This document shows, piece after piece, positions 1 through 7,720 of a stretch of DNA of 22,841 nucleotides. Source of the stretch: JADCCX01 sp031378805 (GTDB lineage Bacteria; Pseudomonadota; Alphaproteobacteria; Rhizobiales; Beijerinckiaceae). The stretch spans positions 1-22,841 of the forward strand of contig JANNEO010000146.1 of the NCBI GenBank assembly GCA_031378805.1. The letters run 5' to 3'. How positions within the stretch are numbered: position 1 is the first letter of the stretch; each line of letters opens with the position of its first letter. A model generated the notes under the pieces. That model was not told where the DNA came from. It made no database searches and saw nothing but the letters and a program-made list of their open reading frames with translations. A program made the translations under genes and the position numbers.

Positions 1-880
1 CCAGTTCCATCAGGGCGGATGCGGTGGCGACGCCTTCCGCCAGCTTGCCCGACGAAATCGCCTCGTCCATCGGCATGCCACCGCCCAGCCGCAGGCCCAG
101 CGCATAATTCCGCGATTGCGGCGAGGACGCCGTCAGCAGCAGGTCGCCAAGCCCTGACAGGCCCATCAGCGTGTCTGGCTTTGCGCCAAAAGCTGCGCCG
201 AAGCGCCGGATTTCCGCGAACCCGCGTGTGATGACGGCTGCGCGCGCACTGTCGCCAAGGCCGCGCCCCGCGACAACGCCTGCCGCAATCGCCAGAACAT
301 TCTTGGCCGCCCCACCGATCTCGACGCCGCGCACATCCGTGCCGTGGTAAATTCGCAGCGCAGGCGTGTTGAGCGCCTGCGCAAGGGCCTGCGCAAGATA
401 GGGATCGGCGCAGGCAAGCGTTACGGCAGTGGGCAGTCCGGACGCGATATCGACGGCGAAACTCGGGCCTGACAGGATTGCCACCGGATGGCCCGGCATC
501 AGATCGGTGACGAGATCGGTGGCAAGCAGGAGCGTGTGCTGCTCGATGCCCTTGGCCGTGCAGATCAGCGGTACGCCCTTGGGCAGCACCAGGGCCAAGG
601 CCTCCACGACGGACCGCGTGGCCTGCATGGGCAGGGCCAGGATCACCGCACTGCACGCCGAAAGCGTTGCGAGATCACCTGTGGCTTTTACGGCAAGGTC
701 AAGGCGGCAGCCCCTCAGAGCCTTCGTGTTCTCGTGTTTCGTGTTGATTTCACTGACCTGGACCGGATCACGCGCAAACAGGGTCACGCGGCGCCCAGCC
801 CGCGCCGAGGCCTGCGCCATGGCCGTGCCGAAGGCTCCTGCGCCGACTATGCCGATGTGCTGGAAGACTGTGGCTGTCAT
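1..880 (-). CDS. gpsA: Glycerol-3-phosphate dehydrogenase [NAD(P)+], C-terminus cut by window edge
   Basis: This enzyme reduces dihydroxyacetone phosphate to sn-glycerol 3-phosphate in the cytoplasm, feeding phospholipid synthesis. Reading down from the ATG at 878-880 gives 293 residues before the window ends. The start is a Rossmann glycine motif (G13-A-G15-A-F-G18). It continues with LPMQ at 83-86, CTAKG at 107-111, the SGPSFA stretch at 137-142, the catalytic-lysine motif GGAAKN with K193, and GLGDL at 243-247. GpsA proteins are usually about 325-335 residues, so some 35-40 are missing beyond position 1. The start is supported by a GGAAGGAAG Shine-Dalgarno 9 bases upstream, which lies in the end of the adjoining palindromic repeat. 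It follows tsaD on the same strand, a pairing usual in Rhizobiales, here with the repeat inserted between them. The identification is secure. Confidence 0.95.
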   Translation of the reverse strand, partial: MTATVFQHIGIVGAGAFGTAMAQASARAGRRVTLFARDPVQVSEINTKHENTKALRGCRLDLAVKATGDLATLSACSAVILALPMQATRSVVEALALVLPKGVPLICTAKGIEQHTLLLATDLVTDLMPGHPVAILSGPSFAVDIASGLPTAVTLACADPYLAQALAQALNTPALRIYHGTDVRGVEIGGAAKNVLAIAAGVVAGRGLGDSARAAVITRGFAEIRRFGAAFGAKPDTLMGLSGLGDLLLTASSPQSRNYALGLRLGGGMPMDEAISSGKLAEGVATASALMEL

Positions 881-890
881 GGGCGCAGTC

Positions 891-1009
891 TTCCTTCCCC
901 CTTGGGGGAAGGTGTCATGCCGAGCATGACGGATGAGGGAGAACCACGAACGCCGGGATTCTCCCTCATCCGTCCGCCTCCAGCGGCCACCTTCCCCCAA
1001 GGGGGAAGG
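891..1009. repeat. Composite palindromic intergenic repeat, copy A (RIME-like)
   Basis: Five hairpins lie end to end. Hairpin 1 is 893-912 (CTTCCCCC arms closing on themselves). Hairpin 2 is 914-930 (GTCATGC, CGA loop, GCATGAC). Hairpin 3 is 931-971 (13-bp perfect arms beginning GGATGAGGG, 15-base loop). Hairpin 4 is 974-986 (CCGC/GCGG). Hairpin 5 is 990-1009, the reverse complement of the 20 bases of hairpin 1 extended by one base. It fills the tsaD-gpsA gap, and its left end carries the gpsA Shine-Dalgarno. A second copy sits at 20581-20700. The organisation resembles the intergenic mosaic elements of rhizobia. Membership of a named family was not verified. Confidence 0.9.
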
Positions 1010-1028
1010 AAAAGAAGGCCCATTTCCA

Positions 1029-2111
1029 TCACACCTTCGCCCCCAGCCGACCGGATCCCACGACAGGCTCGACCTTGCTGTCCAGCGGCCAGCGCGCCCT
1101 TGCGGGGGCGTCCATGCCATCGATCAGACCAAGCGACAGCCGCTCGATGCCCGCCCAGGCGATCATGGCGCCATTGTCGGTACACAGATGGGGAGGTGGG
1201 ACCACGAGCCGCAATCCAGCCTCGAAGGCCAGACGCTGCAACGCCCGGCGGATGGGCTGGTTGGCCCCCACGCCGCCCGCCACCACCAGCGCCTGCGGGT
1301 GGCCGAAGCGCTCTCGGAAGACACGCAGGCCTGCTCGCGTGCGTTCCACCACGACATCGACGATGGCGGCCTGGAAAGAGGCGCAAAGGTCGCTGACATC
1401 CTCTGCCGAGACAGGCGCGATGTTGTCTGCCGCCATGCGCACGGCCGTCTTGAGGCCGGACAGCGAAAAATTCGGTTCCGGGCGCCCCTGCATCGGTCGG
1501 GGCAGGTCAAACCGTTCGGGATTGCCTTTCGCGGCCTCGCGCTCGACGTTTGGGCCGCCGGGATAGGGCAGACCCAGCATCTTGCCCACCTTGTCGAAGG
1601 CTTCGCCGATGGCGTCGTCGATGGTGGTGCCGATGCGGCTGTATTCGCCCACGCCTGTCACGGCGACGAGTTGCGTGTGTCCGCCAGACACCAGCAGCAG
1701 CAGATAGGGAAACGGCACACCATCGGTCAGGCGCGGTGACAGTGCGTGCGCCTCCAGGTGATTTACCGCCATCAAGGGCTTGCGCGATACCAGCGCGAGG
1801 CCCTTGGCGGTTGTAAGGCCAACAAGCACGCCGCCGATCAGCCCTGGTCCCGCAGCCGCCGCGATGCCGGAAAGGTCCGCAAGCTTGACCTCGGCCACAT
1901 CAAGCGCCCGCCGGATGATGCGATCAAGGTAATCCACATGGGCGCGGGCTGCGATTTCGGGCACCACGCCGCCGAAGCGGGCATGTTCGGCAATCTGCGA
2001 AAGAATCTCATTGGACAGGATATCGCCCTTGCCATCGGGAAGGCGGCGAACAACGGAAGCCGCTGTTTCGTCGCAGGTTGTTTCGATGCCAAGCACCAGC
2101 ATGTCGTTCAT
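1029..2111 (-). CDS. tsaD: tRNA N6-adenosine threonylcarbamoyltransferase
   Basis: TsaD transfers threonylcarbamoyl from TC-AMP to A37 of tRNAs that read ANN codons, acting with TsaB and TsaE in the cytoplasm. The product is 360 residues, the normal family length. The N-terminus has the ASKHA-fold signature LGIETTCDET (7-16), then FGGVVPEIAAR (46-56), PGLIGGVLVG (89-98) and the metal-binding NHLEAHAL segment with H118 and H122. LLVSGGHTQL and the late LCTDNGAMIAW stretch, with its metal-ligand aspartate, follow. The frame stays open far upstream (to 3764), but that part is antisense to hemC/hemD. The family N-terminus fixes the start at ATG 2111, or possibly ATG 2102 three codons later. It is divergent from hemC, 148 bases away, and upstream of gpsA. 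Confident. Confidence 0.97.
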   Translation of the reverse strand: MNDMLVLGIETTCDETAASVVRRLPDGKGDILSNEILSQIAEHARFGGVVPEIAARAHVDYLDRIIRRALDVAEVKLADLSGIAAAAGPGLIGGVLVGLTTAKGLALVSRKPLMAVNHLEAHALSPRLTDGVPFPYLLLLVSGGHTQLVAVTGVGEYSRIGTTIDDAIGEAFDKVGKMLGLPYPGGPNVEREAAKGNPERFDLPRPMQGRPEPNFSLSGLKTAVRMAADNIAPVSAEDVSDLCASFQAAIVDVVVERTRAGLRVFRERFGHPQALVVAGGVGANQPIRRALQRLAFEAGLRLVVPPPHLCTDNGAMIAWAGIERLSLGLIDGMDAPARARWPLDSKVEPVVGSGRLGAKV

Positions 2112-2259
2112 GATCACCTGTCCGGACTGGCTCAAGCCGTTGGTTTTTCCAAGCCGTCTGTATTCTTGCGAAGACCCTGGCGCTTGAAGTGGAAGCCTCA
2201 AGCGGCTAGCCCTGTATAGGCGTGCGCTTGCCGCCGCGACAACCCGTGAAAGAGACTTC
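2112..2259. promoter_or_regulatory. Divergent tsaD/hemC control region with a 24-bp dyad
   Basis: These 148 bases must hold the promoters of tsaD (leftward) and the hem cluster (rightward). They contain a perfect inverted repeat, CGCTTGA-N10-TCAAGCG (2181-2204), and a direct repeat CAAGCCGT at 2133-2140 and 2150-2157. TATAGG at 2215-2220 could be a -10 element for hemC, but no well-spaced -35 was found. The dyad could be a regulator site or a 5' UTR hairpin. Which regulator is unknown. Confidence 0.4.
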
Positions 2260-3183
2260 GTGGCCGCGTTATCCTCCCTGTTTTCCATCGGTACCCGTGG
2301 CAGCCCGCTTGCCATGGCCCAGGCCCACGAGACCCAGAGGCGGCTTGCGGAAGCCTTGCAGGAACCGAAGGAACGCTTCCGCATCGACATCATCAAGGTG
2401 ATCGGAGACCAGATTCTCGACAGGGCGCTGGCTGAGGCCGGCGGCAAGGGGCTGTTCACCAAGGAGATTGACGAGGCGCAGCTCGCCGGCCTTGTGGATA
2501 TCTCGGTGCATTCCGGCAAGGATTTGCCGACAAAACTTCCTGCTGGGTTGATCGAAGCCGGTTTTCTGGAGCGGGAAGACCCGCGCGATGCCTTCATCTG
2601 CCTGAAGGCCAGAACCTTCATGGACTTGCCGTCTGGTGCCATCGTCGGCACGGCGTCGCTCAGGCGGCAGGCCATGGTGCGGCGCCTGCGGCCTGACCTG
2701 AAGGTTGAGCTGCTGCGCGGCAATGTGCAGACACGGTTGGCGAAGCTGAAATCTGGGGAAGTTGATGCGACAATCCTGGCGCTCGCGGGCCTCAATCGGC
2801 TTGGCCTCGCGCATGAAGCGGCATCGGTGATGGAAGCCGATGATTTTCTGCCAGCCGTTGCGCAAGGAGCGATCGGCCTTGTGGTGCGAGAGGGGGACGC
2901 CAGATCACTGGCTGCGGCACGCGCCATCACGCACGCCCACACCACGACCTGCATAGCGGCGGAACGCGCGTTCCTGACCGTGCTTGATGGCTCCTGCAAG
3001 ACGCCCATCGCCGGGTTTGCCACGGTTGCAAATGGCCGTGTGATGCTCAAAGGGCTGGTGCTGTCACCGGATGGCACGCGCTCGTTTGACGGCAGCGAGA
3101 GCGGCACTGATGCCGTTGCGGTCGGCCAGGCGCTCGGCCATCGGATCAAGGCGCAATTGCCACCGGACATCTTCCACGTCTGA
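2260..3183 (+). CDS. hemC: Porphobilinogen deaminase (hydroxymethylbilane synthase)
   Basis: HemC joins four porphobilinogen units into the linear tetrapyrrole hydroxymethylbilane, the substrate of HemD encoded next. The 307-residue product has the family start GTRGSPLAMAQA (11-22). VHSGKDLPT (83-91) carries the catalytic aspartate D88. GTASLRRQA and LRGNVQTRLAKL, which bind the growing pyrrole chain, follow, and LDGSCKTPIAG carries C246, the dipyrromethane attachment cysteine. Most homologues have Met, Leu or Ser where G86 lies in the VHSxKD motif, a small variation. The start is GTG 2260, with a GAAAGAGA Shine-Dalgarno just upstream. Its TGA overlaps the hemD ATG by one base (TGATG), implying translational coupling. 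Confidence 0.97.
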   Translation: MAALSSLFSIGTRGSPLAMAQAHETQRRLAEALQEPKERFRIDIIKVIGDQILDRALAEAGGKGLFTKEIDEAQLAGLVDISVHSGKDLPTKLPAGLIEAGFLEREDPRDAFICLKARTFMDLPSGAIVGTASLRRQAMVRRLRPDLKVELLRGNVQTRLAKLKSGEVDATILALAGLNRLGLAHEAASVMEADDFLPAVAQGAIGLVVREGDARSLAAARAITHAHTTTCIAAERAFLTVLDGSCKTPIAGFATVANGRVMLKGLVLSPDGTRSFDGSESGTDAVAVGQALGHRIKAQLPPDIFHV

Positions 3184-3884
3184 TGCGCGTCTTGGTCACA
3201 CGACCGATCGAGGACAGCCAGCGAACGGCGGAAGCCTTGCGGGCTGCCGGACATCAACCGCTTGTCGCTCCGCTTTTCGAGATCAGGCCGCTGCCGCATC
3301 GCGTGCCGGGATCTGTCGATGCTTTCATCGTGACCAGCGCCAATGCGTTGCGTCATGCACGGCTGGTTGCAGGACATTATTCCATTCCTGTCTTCACCGT
3401 CGGTGATGCCACGGCGGAGGAGGCCGCACGGTTGGGATTTCGGACGATTCATTCCGCACGGGGTGACAGTCATGATCTCGCAATGGTGATCAGCCGTGCC
3501 AATCCCGGTGGTGGCCGCTTCGCCTATCTCGCCGGGGTCGAGCGGCGCGATGCTGCATTGCGCAACCTGGGTGCCGCTTTCGTGGTGTTGCCCGTGGAAA
3601 CCTACGAGAGCGCCGCACAGAAAACACTGCCGGAACAGGCGGCCAACGGCCTGAGAGCAGCCGATATTGACGCCGTACTGCACTTTTCCCCTCGATCTGC
3701 TACTGTTTTCGCCGGACTCGCAGAAAAGGCGGGGCTTGCGAAAGAAGCAGACCGTCCCGCCCATCTCTTCATATCGGTGGCAGCCGCAGTGCCGGGTTAT
3801 ACCCGCTGCATCGTGGCGGCACGGCCAGACCTTGCCTCCATGATCGATGCACTGCAGCAGGTCGGACCAATCGTGACCTGCTGA
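3183..3884 (+). CDS. hemD: Uroporphyrinogen-III synthase
   Basis: HemD cyclises hydroxymethylbilane with inversion of ring D to give uroporphyrinogen III, the branch point to heme, siroheme and cobalamin. The 233-residue protein begins MRVLVTRPIEDSQRTAEAL, the usual HemD opening. It has the VTSANALRHA strand-turn near residues 50-60, the GDATAEEA segment, and HFSPRSATVF in the second domain. Sequence conservation in this family is low, so position helps: the gene overlaps hemC by one base and precedes the mitofilin/HemY genes, the standard alphaproteobacterial order. Length is normal. A 68-base gap separates it from the next gene, with no terminator hairpin seen. Confidence 0.93.
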   Translation: MRVLVTRPIEDSQRTAEALRAAGHQPLVAPLFEIRPLPHRVPGSVDAFIVTSANALRHARLVAGHYSIPVFTVGDATAEEAARLGFRTIHSARGDSHDLAMVISRANPGGGRFAYLAGVERRDAALRNLGAAFVVLPVETYESAAQKTLPEQAANGLRAADIDAVLHFSPRSATVFAGLAEKAGLAKEADRPAHLFISVAAAVPGYTRCIVAARPDLASMIDALQQVGPIVTC

Positions 3885-3952
3885 ACACGGTTGTCATGTC
3901 TTTGATCTTGTGATCGGACGGGATTTGCCTTCAAACTCCAGACTGGAGATGG

Positions 3953-5287
3953 ATGATGCCTGACCGTGACACGCCTGCGTCTGAGACGAAATCAGCCCGA
4001 CAACGGCGACGCGCTCCCTTGATCGAGCTGAAAGCAGAGGAAGCTCCTGCACCGAAAGCAGCACCTGAGCCAGTCTTCACGGCGGAAGTGCTGCCTGAAG
4101 CATCTTTTGCACAGGAACAAGCCACGGCAGCGATTGCAACCACCGAGCCTGCTGCTGAGCCGTCCGCCACGGCTACTGCACAGGAATCAGACCCAAAATC
4201 GGAGCCAGCCATGGAGCCTGAGCCAGCCACGGAGCCTGAGCCAGCCACGGAGCCGCTGTTCGTCCCCCCTCCTCCACCACCCAAACCCGGCATTGTGCTG
4301 CCGCTCGCAATGGCGGGCCTGATGGGAGCCTTGTTCGGCGGCGTGGGCGGCACGTTGGTGCCACGATTTTTTGCTGGAAGTCTGGCATCAGACGCAACGC
4401 GCTTGGGTGGAATCGAGCGCACGCAGCAAGACATTTCGAAGCAGATGCCAGCTCTTGTGAGCAAGTCCGAACTGGAAACACTCCGCCAGTCCCTGGTTCG
4501 CCTGGAAGCGGATGTCGCCAAGCGCATGGCTGATGTGGCACAACCGCTGACCCAGAAGCTTGCCGGGCTGGAGGGTGAGGTCAAGGCGCTTGCGGGACGC
4601 CCCGTAACTGCAGCCAGCACCCCTGCTCCGCCACCGCAACCTGCCCTGGATCTGACGCCGGTCCAGCAGCGCATATCCGCGCTCGAAGCACAGCTGAAAG
4701 CGCTTGATGCCAAGGCTGACGCTGCGGCCAAGACTGCCGATCCCCGGCTGGCCGCGCTTGATCAGAAGGTCGAGCAGGCCAACCGCCGCATCGATGCAGG
4801 CAGCGCCGCGCCGCTGTTTTCCGCCACGCAGGCGCTGGCCCAAGCGTTCCATCGTGGTGCGCCATTCACCAATGAAATGGCGGCAGCCGAGCTTCTGGGA
4901 GCCAAGCCTGAGCAACTCCTGCCCCTGAAGCCCATGGCCGAGAAGGGTGCGCCGACCGCACAGGCACTTGCAGCAGGTTTTGCGCCTCTCGCCTCGAAGC
5001 TGGCAGGCACGGCTGATCAAGGCGGTGTGGCGGGACTTCTGCAACGCTTTGTCAGCATAAGACCCACCAGCGAGAGCGCGGGCGACACACCGCCTGCCTT
5101 GGTTTCAACGATTGAAGCGTCGCTGAGACGCGGCGACATCCCCGCAGCATTGGCGGCCTGGGGCAAGCTGCCGGAACCTGCGCGGGCCGCATCAACCGCT
5201 TGGGGTGCCCAGGTGGGAGAGCGCGACAAGGCTGCCAAGGCACTTGCCATCTTGCAGGATGCCGTCACTGCCGGTTTGAGGAAGTAG
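3953..5287 (+). CDS. Mitofilin/Mic60-like inner-membrane protein (COG4223 type)
   Basis: Alphaproteobacterial homologues of mitochondrial Mic60 sit between hemD and HemY and have been linked to shaping intracytoplasmic membranes. This 444-residue protein has the expected plan. A disordered Glu/Pro/Ala-rich cytoplasmic N-terminus (1-110) ends in a run of six prolines. One transmembrane helix follows (about 114-136, rich in Gly/Ala/Leu). A long heptad-rich periplasmic region (about 150-290) and a helical C-terminal domain ending in a LPEPAR..W segment complete it. Residues 84-101 are three tandem copies of EPA(M/T)EP encoded by an 18-bp DNA repeat. GGAG at 3945-3948 lies 4 bases before ATG 3953 and 7 before ATG 3956, so 3956 may be the real start. 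The next gene begins 3 bases after the stop. The mitofilin call rests on architecture and context more than on sharp motifs. Confidence 0.85.
   Translation: MMPDRDTPASETKSARQRRRAPLIELKAEEAPAPKAAPEPVFTAEVLPEASFAQEQATAAIATTEPAAEPSATATAQESDPKSEPAMEPEPATEPEPATEPLFVPPPPPPKPGIVLPLAMAGLMGALFGGVGGTLVPRFFAGSLASDATRLGGIERTQQDISKQMPALVSKSELETLRQSLVRLEADVAKRMADVAQPLTQKLAGLEGEVKALAGRPVTAASTPAPPPQPALDLTPVQQRISALEAQLKALDAKADAAAKTADPRLAALDQKVEQANRRIDAGSAAPLFSATQALAQAFHRGAPFTNEMAAAELLGAKPEQLLPLKPMAEKGAPTAQALAAGFAPLASKLAGTADQGGVAGLLQRFVSIRPTSESAGDTPPALVSTIEASLRRGDIPAALAAWGKLPEPARAASTAWGAQVGERDKAAKALAILQDAVTAGLRK
4202..4255 (+). repeat. 18-bp tandem repeat, 3 copies, in-frame
   Basis: The unit GAGCCAGCC(A)CGGAGCCT is repeated at 4202-4219, 4220-4237 and 4238-4255, with one difference in unit 1 (T for C) and one in the last base of unit 3. 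It encodes EPA(M/T)EP three times in the disordered region before the transmembrane helix. Copy number could change by slippage without breaking the frame. Confidence 0.9.
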
Positions 5288-5290
5288 TTC

Positions 5291-6790
5291 ATGGTCCGCG
5301 TCATTGTCTTCCTTGCCCTGCTTTTGGCCGCCGCGCTTGGCCTCAGCTGGATTGCCGACAGGCCTGGCAGTGTCACGGTCAACTGGCTCGATCACGAATA
5401 CCGTCTGGATATCCTGCCTGCGATCATCACGGTACTAGTGGCAAGCATCGCGCTGGCCATTATCTGGAGTCTGCTCCGACTGTTCTTTCGTCTTCCCAGC
5501 CTGATGGCGTTGGCCAACCGCAGCCGACGCCGCCAGAAAGGGTATAACGCCGTGGCACAAGGCATGGTCGCGGTCAGCTCGGGCGATGCACGCGGCGCGG
5601 CCAGACATGCGGGAGAAGCCCAGAAGCTGCTGGGACAGGAGCCACTGGCCTTGCTGCTCAACGCGCAATCCGCCCAGCTTTCCGGCCAGGGCGACAAGGC
5701 CGAGACAGCCTTCAACGCGATGCTGGAACACCGCGATACCCGCGTTGTCGGATTGCGCGGGCTGTATATCGAGGCAAAACGCAAGAACGATGACCGCTCT
5801 GCGCGGTTTTATGCCGACGAGGCTTACAAGCTGGCTCCCTCCGCGGATTGGGCCAGCGATGCGGCACTTGCCCATCTGTGCCGGGACCGGAACTGGCTGG
5901 GGGCCATGGCGCTCGTCGAGCAGGCAGCCAGCCGCAGGCTGATCAACAAGGACGCCGCCCGCAAGCAACGCGCCATCCTGCTCGCGGCTGACGCACTCGA
6001 CCGCAGCAGCGGCGAGCAGGACGCCGCCTTTCGCAGTGCGCAGGAAGCCGTCAAGCTCGATCCCTCGCTGGCGCCAGCGGCCGCATTCCTGGGCCGCAAG
6101 ACTAGCGAGAAGGGCGACTATTCCCGCGCCTCCAAGCTGCTTGAAACGGCCTGGACCGCCATGCCCCATCCCGATGTTGCGGAGGCCTATCTCGATGTCC
6201 GCTTGGGAGATTCCGCACAGGATCGCCTCAAGCGGGCCAGGAACCTGCTGAAACTGGCTCCACGTGATGGCGAATCCCGTCTCATTGTCGCCCGTGCCGC
6301 GCTGGATGCGCGGGAATACAAGGCGGCCCGCGAGACGCTTGAGACGCTGGTTCTCGAACATCCCACCGTGCGGGCCTGCATGTTGATGGCCGAGCTGGAA
6401 GAAGTGGACGGCGGCAACATGGGCCTTGTCCGGGAGTGGCTGTCGCGCGCGTCACGGGCCCAGCGCGACAAGGCCTGGGTTGCCGATGGGCGGATCTCGG
6501 AGACCTGGTCGCCGATCTCGCCGGTTAGCGGCAAGCTCGGCGGATATGTCTGGACAACACCGCCGCAGGCACCCGGTGCGTTGCTGATCAACGAGATCAA
6601 GGCTGCACCCCTCCTTGTGGAGGCGTCGCCAGCTGCACCGCCGATGGCGTCACAGAGTGCTCAGGCCATCGCTGACGTGCTCCCACCCGTTTCGCGCGAA
6701 GCGGTTCCGCCGCCCACGATGGTGGTGCCAGACGATCCGGGGCCGGATGGCGAAGCTCCAGCAAAGAAAGGCCGCTGGTTCAGAAATTGA
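5291..6790 (+). CDS. hemY: HemY-domain/TPR inner-membrane protein
   Basis: This is a HemY N-domain protein of the proteobacterial heme cluster, not the unrelated Bacillus-type protoporphyrinogen oxidase that shares the name. The 499-residue product has two N-terminal transmembrane helices (about 3-22 and 43-68), separated by a short loop with WLDHEYRLDI. A long helical-repeat region typical of TPR proteins follows (about 85-400, with phrases such as AVKLDPSLAPAAAFLG). The tail is Pro/Ala-rich and low in complexity. Its exact role is unsettled; family knowledge points to a membrane scaffold for heme synthesis or handling. It starts 3 bases after the mitofilin stop, so the two are almost certainly co-translated. 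Its last 11 bases overlap the convergent BKACE gene. Confidence 0.9.
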   Translation: MVRVIVFLALLLAAALGLSWIADRPGSVTVNWLDHEYRLDILPAIITVLVASIALAIIWSLLRLFFRLPSLMALANRSRRRQKGYNAVAQGMVAVSSGDARGAARHAGEAQKLLGQEPLALLLNAQSAQLSGQGDKAETAFNAMLEHRDTRVVGLRGLYIEAKRKNDDRSARFYADEAYKLAPSADWASDAALAHLCRDRNWLGAMALVEQAASRRLINKDAARKQRAILLAADALDRSSGEQDAAFRSAQEAVKLDPSLAPAAAFLGRKTSEKGDYSRASKLLETAWTAMPHPDVAEAYLDVRLGDSAQDRLKRARNLLKLAPRDGESRLIVARAALDAREYKAARETLETLVLEHPTVRACMLMAELEEVDGGNMGLVREWLSRASRAQRDKAWVADGRISETWSPISPVSGKLGGYVWTTPPQAPGALLINEIKAAPLLVEASPAAPPMASQSAQAIADVLPPVSREAVPPPTMVVPDDPGPDGEAPAKKGRWFRN

Positions 6791-7706
6791 CGCGGTCCGC
6801 GCCTTTCAGCGCCAGCATCTCGCGGGCATCGTCCGGCGTGGCGATCTCGAGGCCAAGGCCCTCGATGATCTGACGGACTTTCAGCACCTGATCGGCATTG
6901 GACTTCGCCATTTTTCCAGCGCCAAGCCAGAGCGAATCTTCCAGCCCCACGCGCACATTGCCGCCCATGGCTGCGGCCTGAGCCGCGATCGGCAACTGGT
7001 GCCGTCCAGCCCCCAGAACGGACCAGTGATAATCCTTGCCGAACAGGCGATCCGCGGTGCGCTTCATGTGGGCAACATCCTCGGGATGCGCGCCAATGCC
7101 GCCCAGAATACCGAAAACCGATTGCACGAAGAATGGAGCCTTCACCAGCCCGCGATCAACAAAATGTGCCAGCGTGTAAAGGTGCCCAATGTCATAGCAC
7201 TCGATCTCGAAACGCGTGCCGTTCTCGGCGCAGGTCGTGAGGATGCCCGCGATATCCTTGAACGTGTTCTTAAAGATGCGGTCTTCTGAACCCGCAAGAT
7301 AGGGCAATTCCCAATCATGCTTGAACGTGTTGAAGCGGGCCAACATTGGATACAGGCCGAAGTTCATCGATCCCATGTTGAGGGATGCGACCTCGGGCTT
7401 GAAATGCGTGCAGGGACGTAACCGCTCCTCGATGCCCATGGTCGGCGCACCACCTGTGGTGATGTTGATGACAGCATTGGTGCGCTGCTTGATGACCTTC
7501 AGGAAGGGCTCGAAGGCTTCCGGTGACTGATCCGGCTGTCCGGTGACGGGATTGCGGGCGTGAACATGCACCAGGGCGGCACCCGCCTCCACCGCGCCGA
7601 TCGCTGCCTCCGCAATCTCGGCTGCGGTGATCGGCAGATAGGGCGACATCGACGGCGTGTGGATGGCACCTGTGACGGCACAAGTGATCATGACTTTGCG
7701 GGCCAT
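6780..7706 (-). CDS. Beta-keto acid cleavage enzyme (BKACE, former DUF849)
   Basis: BKACE enzymes are zinc-dependent. They condense a beta-keto acid with acetyl-CoA to give acetoacetate (or its CoA ester) and a new acyl product, as in lysine fermentation (Kce) and carnitine breakdown. The 308-residue product has the TIM-barrel family marks: ITCAVTGAIHTP at the start (7-18), the zinc-binding VHVHARN (H47, H49), INITTGG (80-86), LNMGSMNFG (109-117) and the late GLEDSLWLG with a metal-ligand glutamate. The open frame reaches TTG 7724. ATG 7706 is preferred because AAAGGAA lies 7 bases before it. The dehydrogenase stop is only 14 bases upstream, so the two are co-transcribed. The family is clear; the substrate is not. 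Confidence 0.93.
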   Translation of the reverse strand: MARKVMITCAVTGAIHTPSMSPYLPITAAEIAEAAIGAVEAGAALVHVHARNPVTGQPDQSPEAFEPFLKVIKQRTNAVINITTGGAPTMGIEERLRPCTHFKPEVASLNMGSMNFGLYPMLARFNTFKHDWELPYLAGSEDRIFKNTFKDIAGILTTCAENGTRFEIECYDIGHLYTLAHFVDRGLVKAPFFVQSVFGILGGIGAHPEDVAHMKRTADRLFGKDYHWSVLGAGRHQLPIAAQAAAMGGNVRVGLEDSLWLGAGKMAKSNADQVLKVRQIIEGLGLEIATPDDAREMLALKGADRVNF

Positions 7707-7720
7707 TGGGTGTTTCCTTT

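Noticed and set aside
891..1009. Rho-independent terminator for tsaD
   Set aside because: The hairpins are strong, but no T-run follows on the tsaD strand and the same structure recurs at 20581, so it is better explained as a repeat element.
488..1739. Plus-strand open frames of 302 and 268 codons across gpsA, the repeat and tsaD
   Set aside because: They are antisense to two conserved genes, rich in Arg/Pro/His, and cross the palindromic repeat.
2112..3764. Long open frame on the minus strand extending tsaD to 911 codons, antisense to hemC and hemD
   Set aside because: It is low-complexity Ser/Arg/Ala-rich sequence with no recognisable domain, fully opposite two secure genes. It results from GC-rich codon bias; TsaD itself begins at 2111.
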